This document shows positions 7,499-12,863 of a stretch of 12,863 nt of DNA, in pieces. Where the stretch lies: the NCBI GenBank assembly GCA_903884125.1, contig CAISDR010000412.1, forward strand, positions 1 through 12,863, written 5' to 3'. Source of the stretch: an uncultured bacterium. Lineage in GTDB: Bacteria; Pseudomonadota; Alphaproteobacteria; CAISDR01. The stretch's first letter is position 1. Every line of letters begins with the position of its first letter. A model generated the notes under the pieces. The model was not told where the DNA came from and made no database searches. It saw only the letters and a program-made list of their open reading frames with translations. The translations under genes were made by a program, and so were the position numbers.

Positions 7499-7815
7499 TT
7501 TAGCTCGACCTGTCGTTCCTCGTCCGCTTCAAACCCGTGATCACCACGCCATTGAAATCTGAACGTGCCCGGCTTTTTGACGCGCATTGAAAAGGAAATG
7601 AACGGATTGGCAGCAATCGCAGGTGAAAACTGCGCCCGGAATACTTCTTCGTTTTCAAAAAGGCAGCTAAAGTCTGTGATGATATCGCGTTCCAAAATCC
7701 GGCCGGAAGCCCCGGTACGGAAGCCCGTTTCCATCGGATGTGCGATCAGCACCTTGACTTCAAATATTTCCCCGGCACTAACCGATGCCGGAATACTGAT
7801 CAGCGCACGCGACAT
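7495..7815 (-). CDS. soxZ: SoxZ, sulfur-carrier complex subunit
   Basis: SoxZ forms a heterodimer with SoxY; together they carry sulfur intermediates in the periplasm while the Sox enzymes act on them. The 106-residue protein has no signal peptide, as expected, because SoxZ is exported folded together with SoxY through the Tat system. Family segments are IAHPMETGFRTGASG (about 24-38), RDIITDFSCLFENEEVFRA (about 43-61), FSPAIAANPFISF and the C-terminal GTFRFQWRGDHGF. Length matches typical SoxZ. Its ATG overlaps the soxY stop by one base (TGATG), and its own stop overlaps the soxA start by four, so it is tightly coupled on both sides. Confidence 0.95.
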   Translation of the reverse strand: MSRALISIPASVSAGEIFEVKVLIAHPMETGFRTGASGRILERDIITDFSCLFENEEVFRAQFSPAIAANPFISFSMRVKKPGTFRFQWRGDHGFEADEERQVELK

Positions 7816-8294
7816 CAGTTCAACTCCTCGACACAGGCCGCAAGCGTTACCACCACATTTGCACGCCCGACAAAGACTTCCCCGTCACTTGTCCGTGCCA
7901 GCGCGGTGATCTGCTGTGATGCCGCCAGTTTGATCCGCGTGGAAACGCGTGCAATGCCTGCGACTGGTGAAATTTTAAAGCTGGCAATATGGGGCAACGG
8001 ATTTCGTTCGTTGAACACATGGATGTCGGTAATATAATCCTGCGCTGTCATCGGACTATCGACCATGACCGTCATCGGAACGCTGTTGCCATTTTCAACC
8101 AGGGGGGGCAGGTCCAGCTTGACCCGATCCGTTTTTGGAATACTGCCGCCCAACACAGCATCTATGGCCACCTGAAGACCTTCCGGTGTCGCCATAGCCA
8201 CATTGCCCGACAAGAGTAAAATGCCGGAACCCATTGTCAGACTCTGGCACCCAAGGATCAGCACCTGACGCCGCGTTATTTTTGCCACAGACAT
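7815..8294 (-). CDS. soxY: SoxY, sulfur-carrier protein with an unusual C-terminal arm
   Basis: SoxY carries the sulfur substrate covalently on a cysteine at the end of a flexible C-terminal arm. The 159-residue protein starts with a Tat signal (ITRRQVLILG, twin Arg at 8-9, hydrophobic stretch to about 35). Family segments follow: DSPMTAQDYITDIHVFNERNP (79-99), ARVSTRIKLAASQQITALA and SDGEVFVGRANVVVTL. The cysteine is present at residue 154, but the normal ending GGCGG is replaced by AACVEELN: the flanking glycines are lost and five residues follow the Cys instead of two. This could change how deeply the arm enters the partner enzymes. Both ends overlap neighbours by one base (TAATG with soxX, TGATG with soxZ). 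Confidence 0.93.
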   Translation of the reverse strand: MSVAKITRRQVLILGCQSLTMGSGILLLSGNVAMATPEGLQVAIDAVLGGSIPKTDRVKLDLPPLVENGNSVPMTVMVDSPMTAQDYITDIHVFNERNPLPHIASFKISPVAGIARVSTRIKLAASQQITALARTSDGEVFVGRANVVVTLAACVEELN

Positions 8295-8683
8295 TACGGT
8301 GCCCTAAGTTGACTGAGATAGGCGACAACCGCGTCCAATTCATTAGGTGCCAGAATTGGACGGCCCACGAACCGGCGCGAAACATTTGTCAAACCTTGAG
8401 CCCTGCCATAGGCGGGCATAATTGTCTGAGGATTGAATTTATCCGGCGATGTCAGATGTTCTTTGATATCTTTAGCCGACAGCCGCGCACCAATATTGTT
8501 AAGGGGTGGTGCCAGATCGGCTTGCGGTGACATTGACGCTGCAGGGTCAGGGTGACACAGAAGACACAATCCCAATTGCCTGTCCTGAAAAATGGCCCGA
8601 CCAAGGTCTGCATTGTCCTGTGCAACGCCAATCGATGGCATGGCCGCAGCAAATAAAGCCAGAAATAGTCTAGCCGAAAACAT
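8294..8683 (-). CDS. soxX: SoxX, monoheme cytochrome subunit of the SoxAX complex
   Basis: SoxX takes electrons from SoxA when sulfur is joined to SoxY. From ATG 8683 the protein has 129 residues with a signal peptide ending VA|Q at about residue 21. The single heme c site is CLLCH at 40-44, and the likely distal methionine is M89 in TIMPAYGR. The C-terminal LAPNELDAVVAYLSQLR helix is normal for the family. The frame extends upstream to an ATG at 8848, giving 55 extra residues, but that part lies inside fccB and would bury the signal peptide, so the inner start is preferred. The start overlaps the fccB end by 14 bases; no strong ribosome site is seen, consistent with coupled translation. The end overlaps soxY by one base. 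Confidence 0.9.
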   Translation of the reverse strand: MFSARLFLALFAAAMPSIGVAQDNADLGRAIFQDRQLGLCLLCHPDPAASMSPQADLAPPLNNIGARLSAKDIKEHLTSPDKFNPQTIMPAYGRAQGLTNVSRRFVGRPILAPNELDAVVAYLSQLRAP

Positions 8684-9953
8684 CGTCGCAAATCGTCGAA
8701 AACCATCCACGCGCCAGTTCAGCTTCCATACGGCGGAAATCCGCACCAGCATCCAGTGGACTTGTTCCCCCAGCCCCCGGCACATCTGCCAGCACCCCGT
8801 CAGCGGGACGATAGACACCGGCGATGGAGATTGCTTGATCATAGCCAATCATCGAGTAGCATGTGTTGATCAGTTGAAGTTCCGGCACCCTATCTCCGTT
8901 CATCAATGCCGCAATCACATAAGCGCAGGCTTTGGCCTGCATATTTGCGGCAAAGGCGGATTTCGGCATCGCACCCATTATGGCTGCGTCCCCCAGCACG
9001 TGAATGCCAGGTCGCAACTTGCTTTCAAATTGCGTTGGGTCGATGGGGCACCAATGGCTTTGATCGGTTGCGCCAGCCGCCGCCGCAAGGCGGCCTGCGC
9101 GCTGGGGCGGGATCACATTGATCACATCTGCCTGGAACTGAGCAAAATCTGTTTTCACGGACATGTCCCGCACGTCAACCGAGGCAACTTTTCCACCACC
9201 CGACAGACCGACCCACTCAAGATGATCAGGGTAAAATTCCGCCCATGCTTGCGAAAACAGCTTTTGCTTAGAGAATGAATCCTTTGAATCAAGAAGGATA
9301 ATTTTTGATCGTGGTTTTTGCATTTTTAGAAAATGGGCGATCAGACTGGCACGTTCATATGGCCCCGGAGGACAACGATATGGATTAGCCGGTATTATCA
9401 TCACCACCACACCACCATCAGGCATGGCCTGCAATTGCCGATGAAGCAATTCTGTCTGCGGACCTGCCTTCCACGCATGCGGCAACCGTTCAATGGCTGT
9501 TTCATCATATCCGGGAATTGCATCAAAATTCAGATCGATACCGGGCGCCAGAACAGCACGGTCAAACGGCAACTTTGTGCCATCATCAAGTATAATTGAA
9601 GATTCTTCCACTGCCACGGCGCGTGCGATCCGGACTTTTATGCCAAGGGCCTGGATTTTGTCATAAGAGAAATATTGCTGGCTTATGGTACGTGATCCAA
9701 CCACCACCTCATTGGAGAATGGGCAGGCGACATAGGTCATGTTTACTTCGACCAGCGTCACTTCCAGATTAGGTGCTACCGACTTCAAGGCCCGAGCGCA
9801 GGCGGCCCCAGCAAAACCTCCACCCACCACAACAACGCGTCCCATTGTCCTGGCAAAGGAAGCACGGACCTCCGCAAGACTTAAACCGGTCGCAAGAAGC
9901 GCCGCCCCTGCCCCCAATACCTGGCGACGGTTTAATCCGTCATTCTCGATCAT
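8670..9953 (-). CDS. fccB: flavocytochrome c sulfide dehydrogenase, FAD subunit (FccB/SoxF)
   Basis: This periplasmic flavoprotein oxidises sulfide, or in Sox systems (as SoxF) may work on SoxY-bound sulfur, and passes electrons to a cytochrome c. The 427-residue protein begins with a Tat signal (LNRRQVLGAG, twin Arg 9-10, hydrophobic to about 27). The FAD dinucleotide fold is at VVVGGGFAGAA (41-51). The redox-active cysteine pair is C77 (YVACPFSNEVV) and C194 (NPYRCPPGPYERA). The C-terminal family domain has NTCYSMIGYDQAISIAGVY. Sulfide:quinone reductase is a related alternative, but the Tat signal, the YRCPPGPYERA motif and the cytochrome gene directly before it favour FccB. The ATG overlaps the cytochrome stop by four bases (ATGA); the end overlaps soxX by 14. 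Confidence 0.92.
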   Translation of the reverse strand: MIENDGLNRRQVLGAGAALLATGLSLAEVRASFARTMGRVVVVGGGFAGAACARALKSVAPNLEVTLVEVNMTYVACPFSNEVVVGSRTISQQYFSYDKIQALGIKVRIARAVAVEESSIILDDGTKLPFDRAVLAPGIDLNFDAIPGYDETAIERLPHAWKAGPQTELLHRQLQAMPDGGVVVMIIPANPYRCPPGPYERASLIAHFLKMQKPRSKIILLDSKDSFSKQKLFSQAWAEFYPDHLEWVGLSGGGKVASVDVRDMSVKTDFAQFQADVINVIPPQRAGRLAAAAGATDQSHWCPIDPTQFESKLRPGIHVLGDAAIMGAMPKSAFAANMQAKACAYVIAALMNGDRVPELQLINTCYSMIGYDQAISIAGVYRPADGVLADVPGAGGTSPLDAGADFRRMEAELARGWFSTICDDVFG

Positions 9954-10264
9954 TTCGCTGAAACCGCTGAGAGGTATCGGGCAACCGACTGTATGTCCGC
10001 ATCACTCATACCCTTGGCAATTCGGATCATAATCGTGCCGGTGCGCGCACCGGATCTGTAAGCCAGCATAGCCTCAGCAATTTCGGCCGCAGGCTTGCCC
10101 ACCAGCCTTGTTACTGGTGTTAGTGGCTTTGCAGATACCGGATGACAGCCAGCGCAACCGGCAGCAAGCACAGCAGGGTCCGGCGCCGCCTGCGCAAGAC
10201 CCGCAATGCCGGCCCAAAGGACCAGCGTGCCTGTCACCCACGCAACTGGCCCATCCGCCCTCAT
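9950..10264 (-). CDS. short monoheme cytochrome c, likely FccA-type electron acceptor
   Basis: The 104-residue protein has a signal peptide (cleavage near AQA, residue 26) and one heme c site, CAGCH at 37-41. The probable distal ligand is M79 in GTIMIRIAKGMSDADI, a segment close to the cytochrome subunit of flavocytochrome c. Some FccA/SoxE proteins are diheme and about twice as long; this one matches the short monoheme type. It lies between the Mo-hydroxylase subunit and fccB, with four-base ATGA overlaps on both sides. It could therefore serve as the acceptor for FccB, for the Mo hydroxylase, or for both, since IorB-type enzymes often have a cytochrome c partner. The motif favours FccB as the main partner. 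Confidence 0.85.
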   Translation of the reverse strand: MRADGPVAWVTGTLVLWAGIAGLAQAAPDPAVLAAGCAGCHPVSAKPLTPVTRLVGKPAAEIAEAMLAYRSGARTGTIMIRIAKGMSDADIQSVARYLSAVSAK

Positions 10265-12453
10265 GTGCGGCGCAGATCCTGACCGGCCAGCGGCAAGTTA
10301 CGCAATCGCTTGCCGGTTGCGGCGAATATGGCATTCAGCACGGCAGGTGCTGCCACCGCAATCGTGGGCTCGCCAACACCGCCCCAAAAATTGAAGCTGG
10401 GCATCAGCACCGTTTCCACTTCCGGCATTTCATCGATACGCATTACATTATAGCTGTCAAAATTTGTCTGTTCGACCACGCCATCCTTTACGGTACAGGC
10501 GCCATACAACATAGCCGTAAGACCATAGGCAAATGATCCGGCCACCTGGCGTTCGATCTGTGCTGGGTTGACTGCGTGGCCTGGATTGGTGGCTGCCACA
10601 ATCTTGTGGATTTTCAGTTTGCCGCCAGCATCAATTGACACTTCAGCACAGGCGGCAACATAGGAACCGAATGCCATGACCTGAGCAACACCATGGAACC
10701 GCCCGGCAGGTGGCTTTCCATAACCCGCGCGTTTTGCCGCTGCTTCCAGCACAGCCCCATGACCGGGCTTTATCATCTTCATCCGGAACGCCAGCGGATC
10801 GATGCCTGCGGCATGAGCCAGTTCGTCGATGAAACATTCCAGATATATGGCATTCTGATTGATATTAACCCCGCGCCAGAAACCTGGCGTCAAGTGGGTG
10901 TTGCGCATGGCATGGTCGATCAGAAGATTAGGCACCTCGTAGCCCAGAAAACCTTCTGCGCCGGTGGCAATCAGTCCCTGAAATACCGCCGGATCCATAC
11001 CGTCCTTAAGGCTTTGCGGCGACAGGCCGGCCAAAATTGACTGCCCGGAAACGCGCATCCGCAGGCCGGTCAGATTACCTGATGCGTCTAATACGCCGGT
11101 CATTTTGCACTGGGTGATGGGATGATATGACCCATGAGTCATATCTTCTTCGCGGGTCCAGATCAGTTTGATTGGAATGCCGGGAACCTGCTTTGCGATC
11201 AATACGGCCTGGCGGACATAATCTGACCGGCCACGCCTGCCAAAGCCACCGCCCAATATCATCTTATAGACTTCGCATTGTCCAATGGGCAGGCCGGATG
11301 CCTCTGCGGTCATTGCCAGCGCCGCCTCGCCGTTTTGCGTTGGTGCCCATACCTCGCATCTGTCAGCGGTATAGCGCGCGGTTGCGTTCATGGGTTCCAT
11401 GGTCGCGTGGTTTTGAAATGGATAGCTGTAGACCGCCTCAACCACTTTCGATGCACCAGCGACAGCCGCATCCACATCGCCAGACTTGTTGCCGACAAAA
11501 GCCTGCGATGCTGTCAGTCCTTCGGTCAGCATCGCATCAATCTGCGGCTGTGAAACCTTTCCGCCTGGGCCAAAATCCCAATCCACTACAACAGCATCAA
11601 GGGCAACTTTTGCTTGCCAGAATGTGTCTGCCACCACCGCAACACCGGTATCGCCCACCTGGACCACATGACGCACACCCTTCATTGCCATTGCAGGCGC
11701 GGCATCGAATTTTTTCACAGTGCCGCCCATGACCGGACAATCACGGATGCTGGCAACCAGCATGCCCGGCATTGAGATATCGATGCCATATTTCAAAGCA
11801 CCAGTGACCTTGTCGCGTGTATCAAGACGTTTTAGCGGTCGTCCTGCAATAGACCAGGTTTTAGGATCCTTGAGCGTCGGCTCTTTTGGAATATCAAGTT
11901 TCGATGCATCAGCAGCCAGTTGGCCATAGGACAGCTTTCGGCCCGATGATTTGTGCGTCACGACACCTTTTGAAACCGTGCAGGTTTCGACCGGCACTTT
12001 CCATTTGTTTGCCGCAGCCTGAACAAGCATCAACCGCGCCGCCGCACCTCCCTGACGCACATACAAATTGGAATCGCGGATACCACGGCTGCCACCGGTA
12101 CCAAAACTGCCCCAGATGCGTTGACGCGCCAGATTCTGACCGGCAGTCGGAAATTCGGTCGAAACCTTTGCCCAGTCACATTCCAGTTCTTCGGCAACCA
12201 ATTGGGCAAGGCCGGTCAGTGTTCCCTGCCCCATTTCCGAGCGCGCAATACGTACAATAATTTTTTCATCCGGCTGGATCATCACCCATGCCGTCACTTC
12301 GGCCCCGGTCGATGTTGCCCCTGCCGGGTCAGAAAGGTGCAAGCCCAGTGCCAGGCCGCCAAGGGCCATTCCGGAATCGGCCAGAAACATGCGGCGTGTG
12401 ATTGAAATCGGCGCTGGTTCCAAGCCGCAAACGGTGTCTGCTGAATTGTTCAT
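10261..12453 (-). CDS. Mo-cofactor-binding subunit of an IorB-type molybdenum hydroxylase
   Basis: This is the large subunit of the xanthine dehydrogenase family, isoquinoline 1-oxidoreductase beta (IorB) type, which hydroxylates N-heterocycles or oxidises aldehydes using Mo-molybdopterin cytosine dinucleotide. From ATG 12453 it has 730 residues. A Tat signal is present (SITRRMFLAD, twin Arg 20-21, hydrophobic to about 40), so it acts in the periplasm. Cofactor motifs in order: SEMGQGTLTGLAQLVAEEL (72-90), FGTGGSRG (117-124), HATMEPMNATA (349-359), GGGFGRRGR (401-409), FWRGVNINQNA, and GVGEP (692-696) with the catalytic Glu at 695. AGGGG eight bases upstream and an 11-base gap after the 2Fe-2S gene support this start over a frame opening at 12519. 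It ends in a four-base overlap with the cytochrome gene. The substrate is unknown; its place in a sox operon is unusual. Confidence 0.92.
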   Translation of the reverse strand: MNNSADTVCGLEPAPISITRRMFLADSGMALGGLALGLHLSDPAGATSTGAEVTAWVMIQPDEKIIVRIARSEMGQGTLTGLAQLVAEELECDWAKVSTEFPTAGQNLARQRIWGSFGTGGSRGIRDSNLYVRQGGAAARLMLVQAAANKWKVPVETCTVSKGVVTHKSSGRKLSYGQLAADASKLDIPKEPTLKDPKTWSIAGRPLKRLDTRDKVTGALKYGIDISMPGMLVASIRDCPVMGGTVKKFDAAPAMAMKGVRHVVQVGDTGVAVVADTFWQAKVALDAVVVDWDFGPGGKVSQPQIDAMLTEGLTASQAFVGNKSGDVDAAVAGASKVVEAVYSYPFQNHATMEPMNATARYTADRCEVWAPTQNGEAALAMTAEASGLPIGQCEVYKMILGGGFGRRGRSDYVRQAVLIAKQVPGIPIKLIWTREEDMTHGSYHPITQCKMTGVLDASGNLTGLRMRVSGQSILAGLSPQSLKDGMDPAVFQGLIATGAEGFLGYEVPNLLIDHAMRNTHLTPGFWRGVNINQNAIYLECFIDELAHAAGIDPLAFRMKMIKPGHGAVLEAAAKRAGYGKPPAGRFHGVAQVMAFGSYVAACAEVSIDAGGKLKIHKIVAATNPGHAVNPAQIERQVAGSFAYGLTAMLYGACTVKDGVVEQTNFDSYNVMRIDEMPEVETVLMPSFNFWGGVGEPTIAVAAPAVLNAIFAATGKRLRNLPLAGQDLRRT

Positions 12454-12464
12454 CGGATTAACCC

Positions 12465-12863
12465 CTATGCCTTCGCGGCGGCGTGAATGGCACTGCGAAT
12501 TTGCTGATAGGTGCCGCAACGGCAGATATTGGTGATGGCCGCATCAATATCAGCATCGGTTGGCCGGGGTTTGTCCTTTAACAGCGCAGTTACGGCCATC
12601 AGCATGCCGCTTTGACAATAGCCACATTGCGGCACGTCGTGATCGACCCATGCTTTTTGAAGCCGGGTCAGTATGCCTTTCTCGGCCAGCCCTTCGATTG
12701 TTTTCACGTTGCGTCCGGCAACCGAACTGACCGGGACAGAGCATGATCGGATCGCCTCTCCATCCACGTGTACGGTGCAGGCGCCGCACTGGGCAATTCC
12801 ACAGCCATATTTTGTGCCTGTCAGACCCAGTTGCTCACGCAAGACCCAAAGCAGGGGAGTGTC
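12465..12863 (-). CDS. 2Fe-2S subunit of the IorA-type molybdenum hydroxylase, 5' end cut off
   Basis: This small subunit moves electrons from the Mo site through two 2Fe-2S clusters. The visible 132 residues begin DTPLLWVLREQLGLTGTKYG, so roughly the first 20 residues lie beyond the right edge. The ferredoxin-type cluster uses C21, C26, C29 and C41 (GCGIAQCGACT...SC), and the helical domain cluster uses C80, C83, C114 and C116 (QCGYCQSGM and ICRCG), counted from the first visible residue. All eight cysteines are present. Sequence and order match the IorA family, which lacks a separate FAD subunit. There is no signal visible; such subunits are usually exported together with the Tat-bearing large subunit. 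It is the first visible gene of the operon, so the promoter lies outside the window. Confidence 0.93.
   Translation of the reverse strand, partial: DTPLLWVLREQLGLTGTKYGCGIAQCGACTVHVDGEAIRSCSVPVSSVAGRNVKTIEGLAEKGILTRLQKAWVDHDVPQCGYCQSGMLMAVTALLKDKPRPTDADIDAAITNICRCGTYQQIRSAIHAAAKA

Noticed and set aside
7565..8219. Plus-strand frames opposite soxZ and soxY
   Set aside because: They are antisense to well-recognised sox genes and show no family motif.
8684..8848. A longer SoxX start at 8848
   Set aside because: It would add 55 residues ahead of a clear signal peptide and lie wholly inside the fccB coding sequence; the start at 8683 gives a normal SoxX.
9333..9599. Plus-strand frame with a histidine run (YYHHHHTT)
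   Set aside because: It is antisense to fccB, where the same bases encode an ordinary hydrophobic strand; it has no other protein-like features.
8670..9953. Sulfide:quinone oxidoreductase instead of FccB
   Set aside because: The Tat signal, the YRCPPGPYERA cysteine motif and the adjacent cytochrome gene fit flavocytochrome c better.
12454..12519. A longer start for the Mo-binding subunit at 12519
   Set aside because: It would overlap the 2Fe-2S gene by 55 bases and add residues not typical of the family; ATG 12453 has a good AGGGG site.
1..12863. CRISPR array, tRNA, rRNA, insertion sequence or phage genes
   Set aside because: No spaced direct repeats, cloverleaf-like sequence, transposase or integrase motif was seen by reading; a tRNA or covariance-model scan was not possible here.

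Overview
The window reads as two pieces of bacterial DNA of different character. Positions 1 to about 1475 carry a planctomycete-type gene, a Tat-exported DUF1501 protein interrupted by a one-base frameshift in a run of G. From about 1560 onward everything looks alphaproteobacterial, most like Sphingomonadales or a relative: a TonB-dependent receptor with an EEVVVTGTR-type TonB box, a spinster-like MFS transporter, a GST-fold protein, and a Sox/flavocytochrome c/molybdenum-hydroxylase operon. The change of character between 1472 and about 1680 suggests either a chimeric metagenomic contig or a transfer junction. Both window ends cut through coding sequence or abut it, so the piece is probably a contig fragment.

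Layout of the right-hand part. A short intergenic region (1678-1767) with a palindromic TATAATTATA box separates a possible truncated minus-strand gene (start at 1677) from four plus-strand genes: a GST-like protein (TTG start, 1768), a conserved small coiled-coil protein (2461), an MFS transporter (GTG start, 2839) and a TonB-dependent outer-membrane receptor (4328-6670). A strong hairpin terminator at 6696-6727 closes this unit and separates it from a convergent minus-strand operon.

The minus-strand operon, read in transcription order from the right edge, is: a 2Fe-2S subunit of a molybdenum hydroxylase (5' end cut off), an isoquinoline 1-oxidoreductase beta-type Mo-binding subunit with a Tat signal, a 104-residue monoheme cytochrome c, the FAD subunit of flavocytochrome c sulfide dehydrogenase (FccB/SoxF), then SoxX, SoxY, SoxZ and SoxA. 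Every junction after the first is an overlap (4, 4, 14, 1, 1 and 4 bases), so all eight genes appear to be one translationally coupled transcription unit. No soxB or soxCD follows soxA; the terminator comes straight after it.

Function by inference: SoxYZ carries the sulfur substrate in the periplasm, SoxAX loads it onto the SoxY cysteine, FccB with the small cytochrome can oxidise sulfide or a SoxY-bound sulfane sulfur, and the Mo hydroxylase would hydroxylate or oxidise an organic substrate and pass electrons to a cytochrome. The co-translation of a Mo hydroxylase with a partial Sox system, together with the altered C-terminal arm of SoxY, is the most unusual content of the window. The facing receptor/transporter/GST set could import the organic substrate, but nothing in the sequence proves that link.
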